DNA of 6,839 bases from Bacteroidota bacterium (GTDB lineage: Bacteria; Bacteroidota; Bacteroidia; B-17B0; Aurantibacillaceae): the NCBI GenBank assembly GCA_947474485.1, contig CANJJP010000086.1, positions 1 to 6,839 of the forward strand, in the 5' to 3' direction. Position numbers and translations under genes: made by a program. A model generated the notes under the pieces. The model saw only the letters and a list, made by a program, of their open reading frames with translations, was not told the DNA's origin and did not search any database. Below are positions 1-6,270 of the stretch, piece by piece. Every line of letters begins with the position of its first letter. The stretch's first letter is position 1.

Positions 1-1
1 A

Positions 2-277
2 GATCCTTGTATCGGAATTGATCAATTGAGCTCAACTCTTGAATACAACGTATATCCTAATCCAACAAGCGGGCAATTTGAAATACTTGTTCCTTCAAAA
101 GAAGTAAACGTAAAAGCAATGCTTTATAGTGCAGATGGTAAGTTAGTTTACTCAAGTGAATTAAGCGGAAGAGATTCTTACAATGTAAATATCTCTGAAT
201 TCGCAAATGGAGTTTACTTCTTAAAACTATATGTTGATGGCGGAGTTAAAATTATTAAAGTTGCAAAACAATTTTAA
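2..277 (+). CDS. C-terminal part of a T9SS-secreted protein (type A sorting domain), 5' truncated
   Basis: Only the last 91 codons are in the window. The frame is open from base 2 to the TAA at 275-277, so the gene starts upstream; the TTG at 26 is just an internal leucine codon. The visible part is almost entirely a Por/type IX secretion C-terminal sorting domain: the opening YPNPTSGQFEI, a middle strand with SADGKLVYSSEL, then NISEFANGVYFLKL and the ending KIIKVAKQF. In this family the domain directs the protein, after Sec export, through the T9SS across the outer membrane, where it is normally removed and the cargo is released or anchored. The residues before it (DPCIGIDQL) probably belong to the linker or the end of the passenger domain. 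The passenger's function cannot be judged from here. A strong terminator follows 21 bp after the stop, so this is the last gene of its transcript. Confidence 0.9.
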   Translation, partial: DPCIGIDQLSSTLEYNVYPNPTSGQFEILVPSKEVNVKAMLYSADGKLVYSSELSGRDSYNVNISEFANGVYFLKLYVDGGVKIIKVAKQF

Positions 278-298
278 TAGTTGAAATCACGAAAATTT

Positions 299-326
299 AA
301 AAAGGGGCTAAATGCCCCTTTTTTTT
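299..326 (+). terminator. Rho-independent terminator, probably bidirectional
   Basis: A perfect 10-bp stem, with AAAAAGGGGC (299-308) pairing with GCCCCTTTTT (314-323), closes a 5-nt TAAAT loop and runs into a T tract to 326. It sits 21 bp after the T9SS cargo stop and ends that transcript. Read on the minus strand, the same GGGGC/GCCCC stem is followed by five T residues, so it can also stop transcription from the convergent E1 gene, whose stop lies 116 bp away. The remaining 327-441 holds no ORF or other structure that I could recognise. Confidence 0.9.
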
Positions 327-441
327 ATACGCTCTCATTATAAGATTTATTCAATTTCATTTCTTATGCTTGAGATTCCTGCTCACTTTAATCGTAAGAT
401 TTTCTAACAAAGCATTATCGAAACAGACATTACCTATATTT

Positions 442-2526
442 TCAGTACTCCAAAATAACCTTAATCGCCTCTTCAACTTTATCAGCATTTGGCAACATGG
501 TTTTTTCTAAAATTGAGTTTAAAGGAATGGCAGGCATATTTTCAGCGCCGATCACTTTTACCGGTGCATCTAATTTTTCAAAACAATTCATTTGAATAAG
601 TGATGCTATTGTATTTGCAAAACCTGCAATGCGCGGCTCTTCGGTTAATACAATAACCTTTCCATGTTTGTTGGCTGATGCAAAAATTGCTTCTTCATCA
701 ATTGGAGAAAGTGTTCTTAAATCAATAATTTCTACTTGCCCCGCATAGTTTTTAGATGCATTACGCGCCCAATAAACTCCCATTCCGTATGTAATAATTG
801 AAATTGATTTTCCTTCTTTTATTTTTGCCTCATCTGCTTCCTGCACCAAACGTGCTTTTCCAATTGGCACCACATAATCTTCATCGGGCTCAATTGTTTT
901 CGCTTCTTCAGTTCCTTTTATTTTACTCCAATACAAACCTTTGTGTTCTAACATTAACACAGGGTTTGGATCATAATAAGCAGCTTTCATTAATCCTTTT
1001 AAATCTGCCCCTGTTGATGGATAACAAACTTTAATACCTCTAATGTTTGTTACAACACTTTCTACACTACTACTGTGATAAGGTCCGCCGCTTCCATAAG
1101 CTCCAATAGGAACACGTAAAATGCAACTCACTGGCCATTTACCATTTGATAAATAACATGAGCGTGCAACCTCGGTAAACAATTGATTTAAGCCCGGCCA
1201 AATATAATCAGCAAACTGAACTTCAACAATTGGTTTTAATCCAACTGCGCTCATACCTACGGTTGAGCCAATAATAAATGCTTCTTGTATGGGTGTATTA
1301 AACACTCTATGATCTCCAAATTGTTGTGCAAGTGTAGCGGCCTCTCTAAACACCCCTCCTAGCCTTGCTCCTACGTCTTGTCCGTAAACCAAACACTCAT
1401 CGTGTTTAGTCATAATTTCTCTTATTGCAAACAAAGCTGAGTCAACCATCACTGTTGCTTGTTTACCTTGAGGTGAACGGTTTCCTTTTTCTTCTGTTAT
1501 AGGCGTTGGAGCAAAATCATGCAACAACAAATCTTCTGGGCGAGGGTCTTCTGCTTTCAATGCTGCTTCGTAATCAGCTTGCACCAATGCTTTTGCGTCC
1601 TCTTCTAGTTTCTTAATATCATTTGCTTCTGCACCTGCAACAATTAATTGATTTCTTAAACGTGGGAAAGGATCTCTTTTTGCTGCTTCTTCTAAATCAT
1701 CGCGGTACCACTCTTTACGCACACCCGATGTATGATGATTTAACAATGGAACTTTTGCATGTATTAAAAATGGACGACGTTCTTTACGAATGATGTCCAA
1801 TACTTCCTTAATTGTATTATATGATTTTAAGAAATCAGTACCATCAATGGTACGTGTTTCTAATCCTTTAAAACCTTTTGCGTATTCGGTTGCATCCTGC
1901 ACTCTAATTTCACGAGCATGTGCAGAGATGTCCCATTCGTTATCTTGAACTAAATATAAAATTGGCAACTTTTTTAATACAGCCATTTGAAAAGCTTCTG
2001 CCACTTCACCTTCAGTAATACAAGCATCACCTAAGGAACAAACAGCAACAGGATTTTTACCTGCATAATCTTTTTGTTTGCCAGTAGTTTCTAAATATTG
2101 TAATCCCATTGCAACACCAGTAGTTGGTATAGCTTGCATACCTGTTGCACTACTTTGGTGAGGAATTTTTGGCATATCATCTCTTTTTAAAGACGGATGC
2201 GAATAATAGGTTCTACCGCCAGAAAAAGGATCATCACGTTTTGCAAGTAATTGTAGCATTAACTCGTAAGGACGCAAACCAATTGAAAGAAGCATACTAT
2301 CATCACGATAATAAGCACTTAAATAATCTTGAGGCAGCAATTGCAATCCCATTGCAATTTGAATAGCTTCATGACCGCGAGATGTTGCATGAACGTATTT
2401 AGCAGTAACTTCCTTGTTAGCTTCGTATAGTTCGGTCATGCTTTTTGCAGTGCACATCAAACCGAATGCTTTTTTTAGAGTATCTAATGAAATTTCGTTC
2501 GTCACTTTTTCTTCACTTTTAATCAT
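442..2526 (-). CDS. Fused 2-oxoacid dehydrogenase E1 alpha/beta subunit (ThDP-dependent)
   Basis: This 694-residue protein joins the E1 alpha and E1 beta chains of a 2-oxoacid dehydrogenase complex, the cytoplasmic enzyme that decarboxylates a 2-oxo acid with thiamine diphosphate (ThDP) and passes the acyl group to lipoyl-E2. The alpha half (about 1-345) shows SRGHEAIQIAMG (49-60), YYRDD (72-76), the ThDP/Mg motif as GDA (166-168) to DN (195-196), and the region equivalent to the regulatory loop, NHHTSGVRKEWYRDD (263-277). The beta half (about 352-694) shows YGQDVG (381-386), NTPIQEAF with the presumed ThDP-activating Glu415, GPYHSSSVE with a conserved histidine at 484, and the transketolase C-terminal DLRTLSPID (602-610). 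The linker between the halves is acidic and proline-containing. ATG at 2526 is the first in-frame start after an upstream stop; there is no clear Shine-Dalgarno. The overall resemblance is to branched-chain oxoacid E1, but pyruvate or other substrates cannot be excluded, and no E2 or E3 gene is in the window. Confidence 0.93.
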   Translation of the reverse strand: MIKSEEKVTNEISLDTLKKAFGLMCTAKSMTELYEANKEVTAKYVHATSRGHEAIQIAMGLQLLPQDYLSAYYRDDSMLLSIGLRPYELMLQLLAKRDDPFSGGRTYYSHPSLKRDDMPKIPHQSSATGMQAIPTTGVAMGLQYLETTGKQKDYAGKNPVAVCSLGDACITEGEVAEAFQMAVLKKLPILYLVQDNEWDISAHAREIRVQDATEYAKGFKGLETRTIDGTDFLKSYNTIKEVLDIIRKERRPFLIHAKVPLLNHHTSGVRKEWYRDDLEEAAKRDPFPRLRNQLIVAGAEANDIKKLEEDAKALVQADYEAALKAEDPRPEDLLLHDFAPTPITEEKGNRSPQGKQATVMVDSALFAIREIMTKHDECLVYGQDVGARLGGVFREAATLAQQFGDHRVFNTPIQEAFIIGSTVGMSAVGLKPIVEVQFADYIWPGLNQLFTEVARSCYLSNGKWPVSCILRVPIGAYGSGGPYHSSSVESVVTNIRGIKVCYPSTGADLKGLMKAAYYDPNPVLMLEHKGLYWSKIKGTEEAKTIEPDEDYVVPIGKARLVQEADEAKIKEGKSISIITYGMGVYWARNASKNYAGQVEIIDLRTLSPIDEEAIFASANKHGKVIVLTEEPRIAGFANTIASLIQMNCFEKLDAPVKVIGAENMPAIPLNSILEKTMLPNADKVEEAIKVILEY

Positions 2527-2610
2527 TGCTTCATTCGTTTAATTTTGTTCAAATATTTCAAAATCTGGAGCAATATAAAGGCTTTGTAATTGTTGAAATA
2601 TCAAACAAGA

Positions 2611-2618
2611 CAAACCTA
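2611..2618 (-). promoter_or_regulatory. Bacteroidota -7 promoter element for the E1 gene
   Basis: On the minus strand this reads TAGGTTTG, an exact match to the Bacteroidota -7 consensus TAnnTTTG. It would start transcription near 2604-2607 and leave a leader of roughly 80 nt before the ATG at 2526. A TTTTG on the same strand (2633-2637) could serve as the -33 element, but the 14-nt spacer is shorter than the usual 17-23, so the -33 assignment is doubtful. It overlaps the region just upstream of the divergent barrel-gene promoter. Confidence 0.5.
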
Positions 2619-2641
2619 AAAAATTTAATTGACAAAATCAC

Positions 2642-2649
2642 TATATTTG
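2642..2649 (+). promoter_or_regulatory. Bacteroidota -7 promoter element abutting the barrel gene start
   Basis: TATATTTG is an exact TAnnTTTG match ending four bases before the ATG at 2654. The expected transcription start is at or within a few bases of that ATG, implying a leaderless or nearly leaderless mRNA. No TTG sits 17-23 bp upstream; the TTGAC at 2629-2633 is only 10 bp away, too close for a standard -33 element. Confidence 0.6.
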
Positions 2650-2653
2650 CCCA

Positions 2654-3406
2654 ATGAATGGTAAAAAACTATACACACTTTTTGCGCTGCTTTTTGCCGT
2701 TTTTATTGGCAATGCACAAAATTTAAAAGACTCTTGTTATGCCATTCCTATTGTTGGTTTGCATTTTTCGGGGCAAATGCCTGCTGCTGATTTAAAAACT
2801 AGATTTGGCAACACAGGAAATGTTGGCGTTCCGTTTTTATATAAGACAAGAAAAAATTGGATTATTGGAATTGAAGGGAATTATTTTTTCGGTAAAACGG
2901 TAAAAGAACAAAACTTACTCAGCAACATGAAAAACGCTGAGGGAACAATTACTGCAAATGATGGTGCTCCAGGTAGGTTAAGAATAAATGAAAGAGGCTG
3001 GAATACATTTGTGACGTTCGGGAAAATACTTCCTTTTTTTAACAAAAATAAAAATTGTGGGCCTGTTGTTTGGGCAGGAATTGGTTACATGCAACACAAA
3101 GTAAATTTGTATGATGTTGGAAAAAACTTACCACAATTAAGAGGCGATTTAAGAAAAGGCTACGATAGAAAAACTGGTGGAATAGCATTCACACAATTTG
3201 TAGGTTATATGTATTTAAGTAATAATCGTCTTACTAATTTTTATGCGGGTTTTGAATTTAATGAAGGTTTTACAAAAGGCATTCGAGGTTACCAATACGA
3301 CACTATGCAAAGTGATGAGGCAAAAAGAAAAGATATTCAAATAGGATTTAGAATTGGTTGGGCACTGCCACTTTATAAAAGGATAAAGGAGTTTTATTAT
3401 AATTAA
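2654..3406 (+). CDS. Predicted outer-membrane beta-barrel protein, function unknown
   Basis: A 250-residue exported protein. Residues 1-21 form a signal peptide: a basic start (MNGKK), a hydrophobic core LYTLFALLFAVFIG and a probable signal peptidase I site after GNA (19-21). The mature chain has alternating hydrophobic and aromatic strands typical of small outer-membrane barrels, for example NWIIGIEGNYFFG (68-80), VVWAGIGYMQHKVNLYDV (138-155), FTQFVGYMYLS (179-189), NFYAGFEFNEGF (195-206) and IQIGFRIGWALPLYKR (228-243). The GIEGNYFFG, YDRKTGG and GWALPLY segments look like those of a conserved Bacteroidota family of unknown function; I recognise this from memory, not from a search. There is one internal cysteine (135) and one near the mature N-terminus (28). 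It lies 38 bp upstream of waaA on the same strand with no terminator between, so read-through into waaA is possible, though waaA has its own -7 element. A role in the outer membrane is well supported; the specific role is not. Confidence 0.8.
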   Translation: MNGKKLYTLFALLFAVFIGNAQNLKDSCYAIPIVGLHFSGQMPAADLKTRFGNTGNVGVPFLYKTRKNWIIGIEGNYFFGKTVKEQNLLSNMKNAEGTITANDGAPGRLRINERGWNTFVTFGKILPFFNKNKNCGPVVWAGIGYMQHKVNLYDVGKNLPQLRGDLRKGYDRKTGGIAFTQFVGYMYLSNNRLTNFYAGFEFNEGFTKGIRGYQYDTMQSDEAKRKDIQIGFRIGWALPLYKRIKEFYYN

Positions 3407-3432
3407 GAAAATTAAAATCACTAGTTAATTCT

Positions 3433-3440
3433 TACTTTTG
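3433..3440 (+). promoter_or_regulatory. Bacteroidota -7 promoter element abutting waaA
   Basis: TACTTTTG is an exact TAnnTTTG match ending four bases before the waaA ATG at 3445, the same geometry as at the upstream barrel gene, and the following bases are also CCC. The predicted transcription start falls on or beside the start codon. No TTG is present at the normal -33 distance. Confidence 0.55.
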
Positions 3441-3444
3441 CCCT

Positions 3445-4704
3445 ATGGCGATTTACACCTTTTGTATTGTTGCATATCATTTTATTGTAAAATTATTGAG
3501 TCCCTTCAATAAAAAAGCTCGGTTATTTAGCAATGGACGGATTGGGATTTTACAGCATGTTGAGGGTAAATTAAAAGGAGATTCTTCGCCAAGAATTTGG
3601 GTACACTGTGCCTCTTTAGGTGAGTTTGAGCAAGGAAGACCCGTTATTGAAAAATTAAAAGCTACTTTCACTAATAAAAAAATCGTACTTACTTTTTTCT
3701 CACCATCTGGTTATGAATTGAGAAAAGAATATGAATTTGCAGATTACGTTTTTTACTTGCCTGCTGATACAAAAAGTAACGCAAAAAAATTTTTGCAACT
3801 AATAAGTCCAGAACTAGCAATTTTTGTGAAGTATGAATTTTGGTTAAATTACTTGAATGTACTTCATGCAAACAAAACTCCTACCCTACTTGTTTCAGGG
3901 ATTTTTAGAAAAGACCAACACTTTTTTAAATGGTATGGCGGTATTTTTAAACGTACATTATTTTATTATGAGCATTTGTTTTTACAAAATGAAGAGTCGA
4001 AAAAACTACTTAATGAAATAGGAGTAACAAAATGTTCGTTTGCTGGAGACACACGTTTTGAAAGGGTTGTAGAGATTGCTAGTAAGCCTAAAGATTTACC
4101 AAGCATTCAACAATTTAGTGAAAATAATTTTGCAATTATTGCAGGAAGCACTTGGGCAGAAGATGAAAAATATTTAATTCAATCATTTATCACGCTTAAA
4201 CAAAAACACGCAAATTTAAAATTAGTTATTGCCCCGCATAATATTGAAAGCATCAACATCAATCAATTAGTTTCGATTATTGAAAGTGCAAATGCAAATT
4301 TAAAACACCACAAATTTTCTGAAGGAAATGCAAAAGAAGATATAGATATTTTAATAATTGATAATATCGGAATGTTGTCTTCCATTTATCAATATGGCCA
4401 ACTTGCATACATTGGTGGTGGATTTGGATCGGGAATTCATAATATTTTAGAGGCAATTGTATACGGACTTCCAGTTGTGTTTGGTCCTAATTATAAAAAG
4501 TTTAATGAAGCAATTGGTTGCCTACAAAATGGGATTTCTTATTGTTATTCTGAACAAAAAGTACTTGATGAATTAGTAGGGGAATTAATTACTAATGAAT
4601 CGAAAAGAAGGCAGATAAAAGAGGAATGTAAAAAGTATATCAACAGCAATTTAGGTTCGGTTGATAAAATACTTCTTTATATTCAAAACATCACACGTAA
4701 CTAG
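3445..4704 (+). CDS. waaA: 3-deoxy-D-manno-octulosonic acid (Kdo) transferase WaaA/KdtA
   Basis: A 419-residue GT-B glycosyltransferase of family GT30 that transfers Kdo from CMP-Kdo to lipid IVA at the cytoplasmic face of the inner membrane, the first step of LPS core assembly. Residues 1-20 form a hydrophobic N-terminal membrane-associating segment. The acceptor-side domain carries WVHCASLGEFEQGRPVIE (52-69) with Glu60 as the expected catalytic base, SPSGYE (86-91), LPADT (105-109), KYEFWLNYL (129-137) and SGIFRKDQHFF (151-161). GDTRFERV (201-208) marks the inter-domain region. The CMP-Kdo domain has AGSTWAEDE (233-241), IAPH (262-265), YIGGGFGSGIHNILEA (322-337) and FGPNYKKFNEA (346-356). 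Length and motif order match full-length WaaA and the N-terminus aligns with the family, supporting the ATG at 3445. Whether it adds one or more Kdo units cannot be told; many Bacteroidota have a single Kdo. Confidence 0.96.
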   Translation: MAIYTFCIVAYHFIVKLLSPFNKKARLFSNGRIGILQHVEGKLKGDSSPRIWVHCASLGEFEQGRPVIEKLKATFTNKKIVLTFFSPSGYELRKEYEFADYVFYLPADTKSNAKKFLQLISPELAIFVKYEFWLNYLNVLHANKTPTLLVSGIFRKDQHFFKWYGGIFKRTLFYYEHLFLQNEESKKLLNEIGVTKCSFAGDTRFERVVEIASKPKDLPSIQQFSENNFAIIAGSTWAEDEKYLIQSFITLKQKHANLKLVIAPHNIESININQLVSIIESANANLKHHKFSEGNAKEDIDILIIDNIGMLSSIYQYGQLAYIGGGFGSGIHNILEAIVYGLPVVFGPNYKKFNEAIGCLQNGISYCYSEQKVLDELVGELITNESKRRQIKEECKKYINSNLGSVDKILLYIQNITRN

Positions 4705-4754
4705 CTAATAAACAATTTTTTAACGATTAGTAAGTTAATACAAATCCTGAACAT

Positions 4755-4762
4755 TATTTTTG
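4755..4762 (+). promoter_or_regulatory. Candidate -7 promoter element for the lipoprotein gene pair
   Basis: TATTTTTG is an exact TAnnTTTG match in the 123-bp gap after waaA, giving an expected leader of about 60 nt before the ATG at 4828. No TTG is at the normal -33 distance; TTA at 4735-4737 is the nearest approximation (17-bp spacer). T-rich sequence makes chance matches more likely here. The rest of the gap (4705-4827) shows no clear terminator hairpin for waaA and no ORF. Confidence 0.45.
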
Positions 4763-4827
4763 AGGTTACAATAATTTTCGCTTACTTGCAAGGCTAAATA
4801 TTTCCTGACAATTAACCTATTAAATAA

Positions 4828-5745
4828 ATGAAATTCAATTATTTAACTATCAAATCAAAGCTTGTTCTATTTGGGGTAACTTGTATACTTGCAGCATCAT
4901 GTTCAAGCGACCCAGCAAAAGAAGGTGATGATGAATTACCTGACGATACGAGCAAAGTTACAAGTAATGGCATTTTAAATGTTAATGGGCAACTTTTCAG
5001 TATTCCATCACCAGTTCAAACAGCAATGCTAATTCAAAAGGCGGGTGCAGAATATGACAAGAGTATTTTAAATGTAACTGCTGGTTCAACAAAATATACT
5101 ACTAACTATTCTAAAGCTCTTAACTTAGGTATTTATGGTGCTGATTTAGGTTACGTAACAATGTATAATAAAAGTCAAGATGCTTTAGGTTACTTAGGGA
5201 CGCTAAAAAAATTAGCTGATGACTTAGGTGTTTCAGGAGCTTTTGACCAAGAAACAATGAAACGAATTAGTGAAAACATTACAGATAAAGATTCGATGCT
5301 TGTATTGGTTGGTATTGCTTACAGAGCAAGTGATCAATATTTAAAAGGTGAAAAGAAAAATGATGTTAGCGGCTTAATTTTAACTGGTGGTTGGTTAGAG
5401 AGTTTACATTTCGCAATTCAAACAAACAAAATAAAAGAGAATACCGAAATTCAAAACCGTATTGCTCAACAAAAGCAATCTTTAGGGAATATTATCAAAC
5501 TATTATCTGCTTACAAAACACAACCTGAGTATGGTGATTTAGTAATTCAATTAGAAGAATTACTAAAAATTTATGACACTATCGAGTTCAAATATGTTTA
5601 CGAAAAGCCAGAAACAGATGTAGCTGCTAAAACAACTACATTAAATAACAGAACAGAAGTAAAGGTATCAAAAGAACAATTGGATAAAATTGCGGCTAAA
5701 GTTCAAGAAATTCGCGAAAAAATAATTAATCCAGTTAAATCATAA
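4828..5745 (+). CDS. Predicted lipoprotein, conserved-hypothetical type, function unknown
   Basis: A 305-residue protein with a lipoprotein signal: basic N-region, hydrophobic LVLFGVTCILAAS and the lipidation cysteine at 25 (LAASC). The residues after the cysteine, SSDPAKEGDDELPDD, are rich in acidic residues, as in Bacteroidota lipoprotein export signals, so surface display is possible but inferred. The mature part has no domain I can name. It starts with a short beta-like stretch (NGILNVNGQLFSIP, 47-60) and then becomes largely helical: a region with YGADLGYVTMYNKSQDALGYLGTLKKLADDLG (103-134), another around 143-172, a tryptophan-containing segment ILTGGWLESLHFAI (184-197), and long amphipathic helices at 203-250 and 281-300. 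There is no transmembrane segment beyond the signal and no other cysteine apart from one in the signal peptide. The ATG at 4828 places the signal correctly. The next gene starts 18 bp after its stop, suggesting one transcript. Confidence 0.82.
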   Translation: MKFNYLTIKSKLVLFGVTCILAASCSSDPAKEGDDELPDDTSKVTSNGILNVNGQLFSIPSPVQTAMLIQKAGAEYDKSILNVTAGSTKYTTNYSKALNLGIYGADLGYVTMYNKSQDALGYLGTLKKLADDLGVSGAFDQETMKRISENITDKDSMLVLVGIAYRASDQYLKGEKKNDVSGLILTGGWLESLHFAIQTNKIKENTEIQNRIAQQKQSLGNIIKLLSAYKTQPEYGDLVIQLEELLKIYDTIEFKYVYEKPETDVAAKTTTLNNRTEVKVSKEQLDKIAAKVQEIREKIINPVKS

Positions 5746-5763
5746 TTTTAACAAGAAATTGGC

Positions 5764-6213
5764 ATGAAGAATATATTATTAAAAACTACTTTACTATTTT
5801 GTTTGCTTTTCGCTTTAAATAATAAAGCAAAGGCACAATGCGATACAGTTGCAAATATTTGCGCAAAGCATATCATTAATTCATTTATTTCTGATGGTCA
5901 AACATACAGAGCATTATTATTGAACCAGGAGGAAACTGCAGAATTTCATACAACTTTTTTTGGCGAAACAGTTTATCGTATTGCAGCTTGTAGCGGAATG
6001 ACGGATGGCAATTTAACTTTTTACATTTATGACCAAAACAGAACTTTGTTGTTTACAAACAAAGACTACAAAAACGCTCCATATTGGGATTTTAAAATAA
6101 AAGCCACTATTGACGATGTGATCATCGAAGCTAAATTAGATGCAAACACTGCTGGTTCTGGCTGCGCTGTATTACTAATTGGCTTTAAACAAACTGCCGC
6201 GGCTAAAAAATAA
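5764..6213 (+). CDS. Small secreted or periplasmic protein of unknown function
   Basis: A 149-residue protein with a clear Sec signal peptide: MKNILLKTTLLFCLLFALNNKAKA with cleavage expected after AKA (22-24), leaving a mature chain of 125 residues beginning QCDTVANIC. The mature chain looks beta-rich, with alternating strands such as YRALLLN (48-54), AEFHTTFF (59-66), VYRIAACSG (70-78), LTFYIYDQNRTLLF (84-97), DFKIKATI (109-116) and CAVLLIGFK (134-142), consistent with a beta-sandwich. Mature cysteines at 26, 33, 76 and 134 could form two disulfides. The strand order faintly recalls pre-peptidase C-terminal-like folds, but no diagnostic motif supports that name. There is no lipobox and no T9SS sorting domain, so periplasmic location is the default inference. 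It follows the lipoprotein gene after 18 bp, so the two are probably co-transcribed and may work together. Confidence 0.8.
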   Translation: MKNILLKTTLLFCLLFALNNKAKAQCDTVANICAKHIINSFISDGQTYRALLLNQEETAEFHTTFFGETVYRIAACSGMTDGNLTFYIYDQNRTLLFTNKDYKNAPYWDFKIKATIDDVIIEAKLDANTAGSGCAVLLIGFKQTAAAKK

Positions 6214-6233
6214 TAATCAATTTCTGCTCATTT

Positions 6234-6261
6234 AAAAGCAAGTAATACCTGCTTTTGTTTT
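6234..6261 (+). terminator. Weak rho-independent terminator-like hairpin
   Basis: AAAAGCA (6234-6240) pairs with TGCTTTT (6250-6256) around a 9-nt loop, followed by G and a run of five T residues. It lies 20 bp after the stop of the small secreted protein and ahead of the rRNA methyltransferase gene, the right place to end the lipoprotein-pair transcript. The stem is short with only two G-C pairs, so termination may be inefficient and some read-through into the next gene is plausible. Confidence 0.5.
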
Positions 6262-6270
6262 TATACTATT

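Noticed and set aside
26..277. An 83-codon gene starting at TTG 26
   Set aside because: The frame is open to the window edge and the TTG falls inside a continuing sequence (DPCIGIDQL) directly before the sorting domain, so it is the tail of a larger gene.
798..1034. 78-codon + strand ORF
   Set aside because: Entirely antisense to the E1 beta region, with low-complexity Leu/Phe/Pro-rich sequence from the opposite strand's codons and no family resemblance.
2145..2366. 73-codon + strand ORF
   Set aside because: Antisense to the well-conserved E1 alpha N-terminal region, with no recognisable product.
2629..2647. TTGACA-like -35 with TATATT-like -10 of sigma-70 type
   Set aside because: The spacer is only about 7 bp, far from 16-18, and the TATATT is better read as part of the Bacteroidota TAnnTTTG element.
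3215..3421. 68-codon - strand ORF
   Set aside because: Antisense to the end of the barrel gene; composition reflects AT-rich shadow coding.
2634..3423. The 10-mer AAAATCACTA occurs upstream of both the barrel gene (2634-2643) and waaA (3414-3423), as a possible shared operator
   Set aside because: Its distance to the -7 element differs (overlapping in one, 9 bp away in the other) and a 10-mer this AT-rich can easily recur by chance.
3477..3871. Two - strand ORFs of 64 and 60 codons
   Set aside because: Both are antisense to conserved WaaA motifs and resemble nothing.
4720..4738. TTAAC...GTTAA inverted repeat after waaA as a terminator
   Set aside because: Only a 5-bp AT-rich stem with a 9-nt loop and no following T tract.
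4785..4792. CTTGCAAG palindrome upstream of the lipoprotein gene
   Set aside because: An 8-bp palindrome with no second copy or known matching regulator; not enough to call an operator.
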